Source: Spirochaetaceae bacterium (GTDB lineage Bacteria; Spirochaetota; Spirochaetia; SZUA-6; Bin103). Taken from it: a stretch of 56,629 bases of DNA. The stretch covers positions 1 to 56,629 of the forward strand of contig JAPPGB010000164.1 of the NCBI GenBank assembly GCA_028821475.1, given 5' to 3'. Of the stretch, positions 35,447 to 43,268 are shown in pieces. The translations under genes and the position numbers were made by a program. The notes beneath the pieces were generated by a model. That model did no database searches, was not told the DNA's origin, and saw only the letters and a list, made by a program, of their open reading frames with translations. Position 1 is the first letter of the stretch; every line of letters begins with the position of its first letter.

Positions 35447-35678
35447 CTTCATCGTATGCCACCCCTCCTTCAACCTCCGCGGGGCAATTCAGCCGCACCG
35501 GTATCGCATGGTCGCCATGGTCGAGAAGCATGGAAATCACCTCTTTGGGGTCATCGGAGAGCTCCTCGATCGTTTCCCCTTGGGTATGCGCACCCGGGAA
35601 ACCAGGAACATAACCGACAAAGAACCCGGTATCCGGGCAACGCTCCACGACTGCGGTATACGTGTGAACGGCGGACAC
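35439..35678 (-). CDS. HicB-family antitoxin-like protein
   Basis: This is a 79-aa protein of the HicB/RNase H-like fold: YTAVVERCPDTGFFVGYVPGFPGAHTQGETIEELSDDPKEVISMLLDHGD. This is the usual HicB core without a C-terminal HTH. A HicA toxin (short dsRBD-like with catalytic His) is not seen on either side. Its immediate partner is the winged-helix gene, which it overlaps, suggesting the missing DNA-binding function is supplied in trans. The start is a GTG with a weak AGGA ribosome site. Confidence 0.7.
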   Translation of the reverse strand: MSAVHTYTAVVERCPDTGFFVGYVPGFPGAHTQGETIEELSDDPKEVISMLLDHGDHAIPVRLNCPAEVEGGVAYDEDD

Positions 35679-35824
35679 TTCCTCATTCTACGAAGACGGG
35701 GACCGCCACACCAGGAGAGCTGCCGAGGATCCCGACGGTCCCTAGCTCGGCTCGGTGGGCCGGTGGAGTCGGCGGCAGCGGTTCCGGGGTTGCCTTCCGG
35801 GCATCGTTGGGAGGACGATTCGGC

Positions 35825-37222
35825 ATGATCTCGAATATTGCGGCGCACCCCGAGGTTGCCTCCGGCATCGAGTTGCTGAGCGCGTGGATCGAGGCGCAGA
35901 TGGCGCAGCGCAGAGAGCCGGGCCTGTCGATCGGGATCGTCCACGATCAGGAGCTGGTGTGGGCGCGCGGCTTCGGCTACGCCGACTTGAACGAGCCGAT
36001 CCCGGCGACGGCGGCCACGCGGTACCGGATTGCTTCCATCACCAAGCTGTTCACCAGCACCGGCATCCTGATGCTGCGCGACGCGGGGATGCTGCAACTC
36101 GACGACCCGGTTGAGCGGCACCTGCCCTGGTTCACGATCCGGCAACGCTTCCCGGACGCGGCGGCCATCACCATCCGCCACCTGCTGACCCACACCGCCG
36201 GCTTGCCGCGCGAGGCGGCCTTCCCCTATTGGACCGACGCCGACTTCCCTACCGGCGAGCAGGTCAGAGATGCGTTGCCGCGGCAGGAGACGGCGTTTCC
36301 CACCGAAACACGCTGGAAGTACTCCAACCTGGCACTGGTCCTGGCCGGCGAGGTAGTCGGCGCGGTTTCCGGCCGGCCCTACGAGGACTTCGTGCAACAG
36401 CGCATCCTCGATCCGCTCGGCATGCGCGACACCCTGGCCGGTCCGCCGCCTCCGGGCGCCGCCGGGGTGGCCGTGGGGCATGGACGGCGGCTCCCCGGAG
36501 CGGACCGCCCGGTGCTGAGCGCCCTTGTCGACTACCGCGGGATCGCCTCGGCCGCCAACATGACCTCCAACGTGACCGACCTGGCGAAGTTCGCGATGCT
36601 GCAGTTTCGGGACCGGCGGGCCGGGGGCGATCAACTCCTGTGCGGCAGCTCGTTGCGCGAGATGCAGCGCGTGCACTGGCTCGACCCGAGCTGGGAATAT
36701 GGCTGGGGACTCGGTTTCAAGGTGATCAGGCAGGGAGACGCCACCTACGTCGGGCACAGCGGTCAGGCGCCGGGGTACCGCACCCAGGTGCTCCTCCGTC
36801 CGGCGGACAAGACCGGCGTGATCGCGCTCAGCAACGCGCACGACTGCGATGCCCTGCGCTACTGCGACCGCGCTTTCCAGTGGGTGCTGCCGGCGGTGCT
36901 GCGAGCCTCCGCACCCGCACCGGAACCGGTCACGCCGGACCCCGGCTGGCAACGCTACGTCGGCCGCTACCGCGATGCCTGGAGCGACTCCCAGGTGCTG
37001 GTCCGCGGCGGCAAGCTGGTGATCATCGACCCGGCTGCGGACGATCCTTTGGACACGATGGCTACGCTCGCGCCGGTAGCCGAACACGTCTTCCGCTACG
37101 AGTCCGGCGACGGCTACAGCTCAAGCGGCGAACTGGCGGTGTTCGAGGTAGACGACGCCGGCAAGGTGCAGCGCCTCAAGCTGGACGAGAACTACACCTA
37201 CCCGGTCCGGGACTGGCAGTAA
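35825..37222 (+). CDS. Serine hydrolase of the beta-lactamase/penicillin-binding (class C) family
   Basis: This is about 465 aa. The three catalytic motifs are present: S71-I-T-K74 (RIASITKLFTS), Y166-S-N168 (WKYSNLAL) and H311-S-G313 (YVGHSGQAPG). A C-terminal ~90-residue beta domain follows (WQRYVGRYRD...). No signal peptide is visible, so it may act in the cytoplasm as an esterase or peptidase rather than as a resistance enzyme. The ATG at 35825 is preceded by GGAGG at ten bases. It is high in GC, unlike the neighbouring toxin-antitoxin genes. Confidence 0.86.
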   Translation: MISNIAAHPEVASGIELLSAWIEAQMAQRREPGLSIGIVHDQELVWARGFGYADLNEPIPATAATRYRIASITKLFTSTGILMLRDAGMLQLDDPVERHLPWFTIRQRFPDAAAITIRHLLTHTAGLPREAAFPYWTDADFPTGEQVRDALPRQETAFPTETRWKYSNLALVLAGEVVGAVSGRPYEDFVQQRILDPLGMRDTLAGPPPPGAAGVAVGHGRRLPGADRPVLSALVDYRGIASAANMTSNVTDLAKFAMLQFRDRRAGGDQLLCGSSLREMQRVHWLDPSWEYGWGLGFKVIRQGDATYVGHSGQAPGYRTQVLLRPADKTGVIALSNAHDCDALRYCDRAFQWVLPAVLRASAPAPEPVTPDPGWQRYVGRYRDAWSDSQVLVRGGKLVIIDPAADDPLDTMATLAPVAEHVFRYESGDGYSSSGELAVFEVDDAGKVQRLKLDENYTYPVRDWQ

Positions 37223-37341
37223 CCGTTGTCTTGGCGCTTGTCCTCGCCAGCTTACCATCGACCAGTCCCGCCCTCACTGACTCGCCGTCAGTAGGAGCAA
37301 TCGAATCCCGCGTCGTCGATGTCGTACCGCACCTCAACAAG

Positions 37342-38064
37342 CTATGATGGACGAAGCGGGGAAGCGGGTAGCTGATCCCACGTTCGGCCGTCCAGAGTTC
37401 GCCCCACCTTTTTCTTGAACACGCCACCCCATTGTTTGAAAAAGAACGGCACACCACAGCGCACGCAGTTGTCCCTGATATCGCGCACCCACTCGGGCTC
37501 CATCGGACGAGCGCCGGGGCCAGACTCACCTCCGGCTATCACCCAGTCGATACCTTGCAGCGGGATTCCGTGTAGTGGTCCGAGCAGAGGCTCAAGCGAC
37601 AGGAACCGAGTGCGAGCACCGGTTGCCCGGAGCTTCTTGAGCCGGCCTAGCCATCGTTCGGACTCGATACTCGTACCGAGCCAAATATTCGGCGTCCATG
37701 ATAATCGGTTGTTCAGCCGGACCGCACGGCTCGGTCGCTTGGTGAGAACCTGGAACGTATGTTGCGATGCGCGGTTCATGATTTTGAACACAGCTTCGAT
37801 AAATGTCGATGGTACTGCTTCGTGGAACAGGTCTGACATGGAGTTGACAAACACGATCCGCGGCCTCCGCCAAGTCAGCGGCTCACGGAGGATGCTTTCG
37901 TGAACTGTCACCGTAAACCCGTCACGGTACTTCTCCAACCCCATGGCTTGCAAACGATTGGCCATCCGCTCTGCGTAGCAGTACTTGCACCCATCACTGA
38001 TCTTCGTACAACCGGTCACCGGATTCCAGGTAACCTCGGTCCACTCAATAGTAGATCGCGACAT
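37342..38064 (-). CDS. DUF5131 (phage Gp37/Gp68) family protein with three-Cys motif
   Basis: This is a 240-aa protein. It begins SRSTIEWTEVTWNPVTGCTKISDGCKYCYAERMA, with a C-x5-C-x2-C cluster like that used by radical-SAM enzymes for a 4Fe-4S cluster. Then come FVNSMSDLFHEAVP, QVLTKRPSRA, NIWLGTSIES, FLSLEPLLGP and WVIAGGESGPGARPM, all signature strings of the DUF5131 family. The family is known from phage and defence-rich regions; its reaction is not established. It lies two bases downstream of its usual partner, the TcmP gene. Confidence 0.87.
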   Translation of the reverse strand: MSRSTIEWTEVTWNPVTGCTKISDGCKYCYAERMANRLQAMGLEKYRDGFTVTVHESILREPLTWRRPRIVFVNSMSDLFHEAVPSTFIEAVFKIMNRASQHTFQVLTKRPSRAVRLNNRLSWTPNIWLGTSIESERWLGRLKKLRATGARTRFLSLEPLLGPLHGIPLQGIDWVIAGGESGPGARPMEPEWVRDIRDNCVRCGVPFFFKQWGGVFKKKVGRTLDGRTWDQLPASPLRPS

Positions 38065-38066
38065 CG

Positions 38067-38930
38067 CTAGATATTGTCGACTATATGTTTCGCGATGCGT
38101 TTGGCCAGCGCGACTGCCCTTGGATTGCTGCTACCAACACAGAACATCATGACAAAGAGAGCCGAGCCCTTGGTGTTCTTGAGAATTCGAGTGTCCAATA
38201 GAAATCTCTCTCCGAATAGCTGAATGAGTTTCGTCTCGTAAATCGTCACGAGTCCGTCGATCCCAGGATCACGCTCATGCTCAACTCTCCCGAATAAGTC
38301 AAGCTGTCTACTCTCCCTATAGAGCTCTCGCCAGCTGTCGTCACCATACACTCGCTCTAGTCGATTGACCCATCCATCTGCAATTTCATCAGGCCGTTTC
38401 GATGTTGGAAGCATACGCGCAATTGCAGAGACGGGAAACATAATCCACGTGTCGAGCGCTCCAAATCCAGCTATCTTCTCGACGGTCGACCACTCCACCT
38501 GCGTTGCAAAAGGATCAAGAAACAACACACCACGCCATATGCTCCAGTCTTCGCGCAAATACCTCAGGTACTGATTCGCATCCATGTTTCTGACTTCGAT
38601 GTCCCTATCTCTGTGTTTATTCCGTAGCCGCTCCAGCTCGGCGTAGTGGCTCGGATCGTTTTCGACAAGGACTATCCTGTCGAACGGTTTGTCCTTCGTT
38701 AGCAGCGCTCTCATCGCGGAACCGTGTATGAATTCGGTTTCAGCCTGTCCAAACCCCACGCGGCCAGTGCCGGCAAACGCATCAATGTACATGAGTCGAA
38801 ACGGTTGGTTCTTCATTGCTGTCGTGTAACGATCGAGGTAGTGTCCTATTACACTCAGTTTCTCTATGGTCCATCCGCCACCGTACTCAGCTCGAGCTTC
38901 TGCCACTTGCTGCTGCATGATATTCGTCAT
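38067..38930 (-). CDS. tcmP: Three-Cys-motif partner protein TcmP
   Basis: This is about 287 aa. Features are the N-terminal block KLSVIGHYLDRYTTAM, a methyltransferase-like motif I YIDAFAGTGRVGFG, and a motif IV-like VLFLDPFATQVEWSTVEKIA. These match the TcmP family, which is regularly encoded beside DUF5131 proteins. The family resembles SAM methyltransferases but its substrate is unknown. I chose the ATG at 38930 (MTNIMQQQ); a longer frame upstream is not protein-like. A candidate promoter TTTACT-17-GACAAT lies just upstream on the minus strand. Confidence 0.85.
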   Translation of the reverse strand: MTNIMQQQVAEARAEYGGGWTIEKLSVIGHYLDRYTTAMKNQPFRLMYIDAFAGTGRVGFGQAETEFIHGSAMRALLTKDKPFDRIVLVENDPSHYAELERLRNKHRDRDIEVRNMDANQYLRYLREDWSIWRGVLFLDPFATQVEWSTVEKIAGFGALDTWIMFPVSAIARMLPTSKRPDEIADGWVNRLERVYGDDSWRELYRESRQLDLFGRVEHERDPGIDGLVTIYETKLIQLFGERFLLDTRILKNTKGSALFVMMFCVGSSNPRAVALAKRIAKHIVDNI

Positions 38931-39243
38931 AGATGTACATTGTCGCCGCACGTAGCAGAATAGTAAAGGGCTCGTTTCCGAGGACACACACCGAAATCTG
39001 TGTGCAACGTGTCCGGTTACTACTTGCGCCTTCGTCGTTCTGTGTACACGTTCCGGACGTCCAACCCGGGAATGAGGATCCAACACAGCGAGCGTTCAGC
39101 AATCCGAGCCAAGCCCGACACCGCGCTAGCCACCGGTGTAACACGACCTCCTTCAACTGACTCAACTGAGGCTGGCACGCGCCGTGGACTACGTGCGGGG
39201 CGGCGTGCGATGCTCGGTGTATAGATCTCTGACGGAGATGCCC
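38931..39243. other. Divergent intergenic region without a recognisable gene
   Basis: This is about 310 bases between the TcmP gene (minus) and the aminotransferase gene (plus). It presumably holds both promoters. On the minus strand TTTACT and GACAAT lie 17 bases apart near 38950-38985. I see no RNA gene or repeat. Confidence 0.5.
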
Positions 39244-40605
39244 ATGTCCACCGCTGCCGTTGCCGGCGACACCACCGTTACCATCGAATCGCTGTTGTCC
39301 GAGTACCGGGAGCGGAACAAGGCTTCCTACCGGTTGTTCCAGCGGGCGCAGTCGATGTTGCCGGGGGGGAACACGCGGACCGGGGTGTTCGTGGAGCCGT
39401 TTCCGCTGTACGTGGAGCGCGCGGCGGGGGCGGAACTGGTCGATGTGGACGGCAACCGGCGCGTCGACTTCGTGAACAACGCCAGCGCGTTGATTCTGGG
39501 GCATGCGCATCCCGCCGTGGTGGGGGCGATCGGGGAGCGGGCGGCGCGCGGGACCGCCTACTTCGCGCCCTGTCCGCTGGAGGTGGAGCTCGCGGAGCTG
39601 CTGGCCGAGCGCATCCCGTCGCTGGATCGGCTGCGCTTCTGCAGCTCCGGGACGGAGGCGGTGCTGGGCGCACTGCGGGCGGCGCCCGCGTTCACCGGGC
39701 GGCCGATGATCGCCAAGTTCGAGGGCGCCTACCACGGCATCGACGACCCGGCGCTGATCAGCTACCTGCCGCCGCTCGGCCCGGAGCTGGGGCCGGCGGA
39801 ACGGCCGCTGCCGGTGGCCGCCTCCGCGGGGCTGGCGCCGGGTACGGCCGAGCATGTGCTCGTGCTGCCGTTCAACGACGGCGAGGCGTGCGATGCGTTG
39901 ATCCGCGAGCACGCTGAGCGGCTGGCCGCGGTGATCGTTGATCCCCTGTCCACCGCAGCCCGCATGACCCTGCCGGCACCCGGCTTCCTGGAGACCCTGC
40001 GCAGTGTTACCAGCGAACTCGGCATTGTGCTGATCTTCGACGAGGTGGTGAGCTTCCGCGCCGGCCGCGGCGGCGCGCAGGGCGTGTACGGCATCCGGCC
40101 CGACCTGACCTGCCTGGCAAAGGTGGTGGCCGGCGGCACGCCGGGAGGCGCGTTCGGCGGGCGCGCCGACATCATGGCGCTGTACGACCCGAGCGACAGC
40201 GGGCCGGCGATCCCGCAGTCCGGCACCTACAACGGCAACCCGATCGTGATGGCGGCGGGCCTGGCCACGCTGCGAACCATGACCGACGCGGCGTACGGTG
40301 ACATTCACGAGCGCACCGCCCGGCTGGGCGACGGCCTGCGGCGGGTGTTCTCCGACGCGGGAGTGCCGGGCTGCGTGGTCACCGCCGGGTCGCTGTTCCA
40401 GCTCTACTTCCTGGCCGAGGCGCCGCGCAACTACCGGGAGGCGGCCCGCGACGACGGCGCGCGGCAGCGCTGGCTGTACTTCCGGCTGATGAACCATGGC
40501 ATCGTGACCCGCCGCGGCGGCAACGTGTCGCTGCCCATGACCGACCGCCACGTCGACCGGCTGGTGGAGGAAGTGGAGAGCGCCCTGCGCCACCTGCCGC
40601 GCTGA
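39244..40605 (+). CDS. Class III pyridoxal-phosphate aminotransferase (glutamate-1-semialdehyde mutase-like)
   Basis: This is about 453 aa. It has the class III layout: LPGGNTRTGVFVEPFPLYVERAAGAELVDVDGN, then GHAHPAVVGAI, RFCSSGTEAVLGALRAA (phosphate-binding), KFEGAYHGIDD, IFDEVVSFRAG, and the PLP lysine in LTCLAKVVAGGTPGGAFGG. It resembles glutamate-1-semialdehyde 2,1-aminomutase but has no tetrapyrrole genes around it, so it may act on another amino compound. The ATG at 39244 has GGAG six bases upstream; an ATG at 39238 is too close to it. It stands alone on the plus strand. Confidence 0.88.
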   Translation: MSTAAVAGDTTVTIESLLSEYRERNKASYRLFQRAQSMLPGGNTRTGVFVEPFPLYVERAAGAELVDVDGNRRVDFVNNASALILGHAHPAVVGAIGERAARGTAYFAPCPLEVELAELLAERIPSLDRLRFCSSGTEAVLGALRAAPAFTGRPMIAKFEGAYHGIDDPALISYLPPLGPELGPAERPLPVAASAGLAPGTAEHVLVLPFNDGEACDALIREHAERLAAVIVDPLSTAARMTLPAPGFLETLRSVTSELGIVLIFDEVVSFRAGRGGAQGVYGIRPDLTCLAKVVAGGTPGGAFGGRADIMALYDPSDSGPAIPQSGTYNGNPIVMAAGLATLRTMTDAAYGDIHERTARLGDGLRRVFSDAGVPGCVVTAGSLFQLYFLAEAPRNYREAARDDGARQRWLYFRLMNHGIVTRRGGNVSLPMTDRHVDRLVEEVESALRHLPR

Positions 40606-40919
40606 ACCGTGGGTGCTGCAATGTCATACCGGTTGCCACTCGCACATCGCGCTCGGCCGGTTCCGACTGCTGCGCACCGGGGGCGCGACGCGTCACGGAG
40701 ACGCATGGCTGCCCGGTCCGTAGGCGCGGACAGCGGCGCACCCGTCGCAGGCCGCAGCCGTGTGCCGGTCCGGCTCGGTGTGATGACTGTGACGACTCCC
40801 CGCCGGTTGACAGTCGCGCGCCTCCCGCTCGGTCCCGACTGCGCCACGCCGGGGGCGAGTCGCGTGCGCGTTCCGCACCCTCTGACCGGGCTGCCGGCGT
40901 GCGCACCCGTCCAGCCGCG
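40606..40919. other. Intergenic region without a supported gene
   Basis: This is about 310 very GC-rich bases between the aminotransferase and aldose epimerase genes. A short open frame exists but its composition is Arg/Pro-rich and shows no domain. Two imperfect copies of a CGGGGGCG...TCGCGT-type string occur near 40678 and 40850. There is no tRNA, and no promoter I trust. Confidence 0.45.
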
Positions 40920-41993
40920 ATGAGCATCGCTCGCACGCGATTCGGCGTGGTCGACGGCCGTCCGGTCGAGCGCTACCTGATGCGGAACGGCCGCGGTACG
41001 AGCGCCGCGGTGCTGACCCTTGGGGCCAATCTGCACTCGGTGCGCACCCGCGGGCGAGACGGCTTCGACGAGATCACGCTGGCCTACGACGACGTGGCCG
41101 GCTACCTGGCCGCGGGCGGCCCCTACTTCGGCGCCATCGCCGGCCGGGTGGCCAACCGCATAGCGCGCGGCGAGTTCACCCTGGACGGCACACACTACCG
41201 CCTTGCCCGCAACCACGGCGGCGTGCACCTGCACGGCGGAGAGGTGGGCTTCGACCGGCGCATCTGGGAGGCCGCCGCCGATGAAGGGGACGGCGAAGAC
41301 CGCGTTACGCTGAGCTACGTGAGCGCGGACGGCGAGGAGGGCTACCCCGGCACCCTGACCGCCGAAGTGACCTACCGGCTCAGCGACGATGACGAACTGT
41401 CGATCGAGCTGACCGCCACCACCGACGCACCGACCATCGTCAACCTGACCAACCACGCCTACTGGAACCTGGCCGGCGCCGGCAGCGGCGACATCGAGGA
41501 TCACGAGTTGCAACTCGACTGCTCGCGGGTGCTGGAGAAGGATGCCGACGAGCTGCCCACCGGCGCCATCGTCCCGGTGCGCGGCACGCCGCTCGACTTC
41601 ACCAGCCCGCGCCGCATCGGCGAGCGGATCGAGGCGGCCGGCGGCTACGACCACTGCCTGGTGATCGACGGTGACCCCGGCACCCTGCGCACCTTCGCCC
41701 GCCTGCGGTGCCCCGCCGCGGGCCGGACGATGGAGGTGGCCACCACGCAGCCCGGCGTGCAGCTCTACAGCGCCGAGTTCCTGACCCGCACCGCCGGCGC
41801 CGGCGGCCGCACCTTCGACCGGCGCGGCGGCCTGTGCCTGGAGACCGAGCACTTCCCGGACAGCGTGCACCATCCCCACTTCCCCTCCACGGTCCTGCGC
41901 CCCGGCTCGACCTACCGCCACCGCACCGTGCACCGCTTTGCGTTGGACAGCGCCGCCGTATTCTCTACGGACGAAATCAGCAACGAAACGTAG
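40920..41993 (+). CDS. Aldose 1-epimerase (galactose mutarotase family)
   Basis: This is about 357 aa and interconverts alpha and beta anomers of aldoses. Family blocks: YFGAIAGRVANRIARGEFTLDG, NHGGVHLHGG with the substrate His, IVNLTNHAYWNLAG with the catalytic His, GYDHCLVID, and GLCLETEHFPDSVHHPHFP with the catalytic Glu. The ATG at 40920 begins just before the first strand. No signal peptide is present. It may serve the sugar pathway encoded at 26.8-32.9 kb, though it is not in that operon. Confidence 0.92.
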   Translation: MSIARTRFGVVDGRPVERYLMRNGRGTSAAVLTLGANLHSVRTRGRDGFDEITLAYDDVAGYLAAGGPYFGAIAGRVANRIARGEFTLDGTHYRLARNHGGVHLHGGEVGFDRRIWEAAADEGDGEDRVTLSYVSADGEEGYPGTLTAEVTYRLSDDDELSIELTATTDAPTIVNLTNHAYWNLAGAGSGDIEDHELQLDCSRVLEKDADELPTGAIVPVRGTPLDFTSPRRIGERIEAAGGYDHCLVIDGDPGTLRTFARLRCPAAGRTMEVATTQPGVQLYSAEFLTRTAGAGGRTFDRRGGLCLETEHFPDSVHHPHFPSTVLRPGSTYRHRTVHRFALDSAAVFSTDEISNET

Positions 41994-42020
41994 GCTCCTC
42001 TCCGCGGAGGCAGCTTCGCT

Positions 42021-42911
42021 TCACTTGCCCGCAGCGGCCAACCTCCGCTCATGAGCATCGTCAACAGAACTATTGAGTTGCCGTACTTCAATAATCAATT
42101 GACTAATAGATCGATCAGGATCCAACCTCATCCACCGGATATAGCCTAGTAGCGTTCTTAGGCAAACCTCCGTGCACGGCGACGAAATCCTGGGGTCAGG
42201 ATCGCGAAAACCTAATTGAGGGAAATAGTATCTCCCCTTGCGCGTTAGATGGTGCTTATAGATGTCGAACCAGTCTCCGTGAATAAAGTGACTAGAGTTT
42301 CCAAACGAATACGCATATGGGTATCTCCCCACCCTTTCCATCATCGCACGGAAGTGCAATCCGTCTGTGTTCCATATCCTGTTGTGACGCAGCTCCTTTC
42401 TGGATATACGATCTCTCCTCAACCAACTACTGATCGATTTAAGCATCCGTTCTTCTATCGGCTCAAGAGGCCGGGTCTTCTTCTTCTCCATTAGATCATC
42501 TACCTCCTCTCTCTCTGGTCTGTACGAAGTCACCACGAAACTTCGGAGTGACTTCGCCTTATTGGAAGAGACACAAAGGTACTCTGTCCGCACCGCGCAC
42601 TCGAATATCATTCGGTGGAATAGGACCGCAAGCTCAGTTTGCCGCTGCGATACGTGAAGCGCTAGACCCTCATACAACTTCACAAGCCGCACCATGTGTC
42701 CGACTATTATTGCCCTGTGCTTCGAGTATCCCCGTTTTGCTACCGTAGTACTAGGTGTGAGAGAGGCACCAAGTCTCAACAGGTAGATACATCGGTTCAT
42801 TAGTTCGACTGAGAAAGCCATAAACGCATCATTGTCGGAGAAGCTATACGGATCAGGAGCTTCATCTATCCAACTTCGAATGTTGCTTAAATTGCGCATA
42901 ACGTGCAACAT
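42021..42911 (-). CDS. DUF5677-like protein
   Basis: This is about 296 aa from the ATG at 42911; the frame is open to a TTG at 42956. It is mostly helical, with Arg-rich stretches and a conserved-looking VLFHRMIFECAVRTEYL and HFIHGDWFDIYKHHL. These suggest the DUF5677 group, whose biochemical role is not known and which often occurs in defence or mobile regions. It is much less GC-rich than the aldose epimerase gene beside it. It lies downstream of the helicase/ATPase operon on the same strand but is separated from it by more than 300 bases. Confidence 0.6.
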   Translation of the reverse strand: MLHVMRNLSNIRSWIDEAPDPYSFSDNDAFMAFSVELMNRCIYLLRLGASLTPSTTVAKRGYSKHRAIIVGHMVRLVKLYEGLALHVSQRQTELAVLFHRMIFECAVRTEYLCVSSNKAKSLRSFVVTSYRPEREEVDDLMEKKKTRPLEPIEERMLKSISSWLRRDRISRKELRHNRIWNTDGLHFRAMMERVGRYPYAYSFGNSSHFIHGDWFDIYKHHLTRKGRYYFPQLGFRDPDPRISSPCTEVCLRTLLGYIRWMRLDPDRSISQLIIEVRQLNSSVDDAHERRLAAAGK

Positions 42912-43268
42912 AGTATCTCTTGATTCGGCGAAGTCCACGTTATCAGATCCTGTCAAACTGGGTTGGGCGATGAGAATTCAAGTTTCCTTGGGAACGGCTA
43001 CTAAGGCTTCTCGGCACTACTGGCCCAGTCCGACCAGCAGGCGCTTCGACGAGGGGCTTGCAAGCACATCCGCTCGGCGCGCGTACACACTGCCCTGAGC
43101 TTAGCGGGAAGCTCGGTAGTTTCGGCGGTAAAGAATGAATTCGCCGACATATAGTCTGATCCCGCGGTTGGACTAACGCCACATCAGAAAGCGTTGCAGC
43201 GCTGTGACAGGTCAGGTATTGACGAAACGGCGATAGCTGTCGGCCTACCCACCGCAACCCTACAACGG
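42912..43268. other. Intergenic region between the DUF5677-like gene and the helicase operon
   Basis: This is about 350 bases, both neighbours on the minus strand. It must hold the promoter of the DUF5677-like gene and the end of the operon transcript. I see no convincing terminator, tRNA or repeat. Confidence 0.45.
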
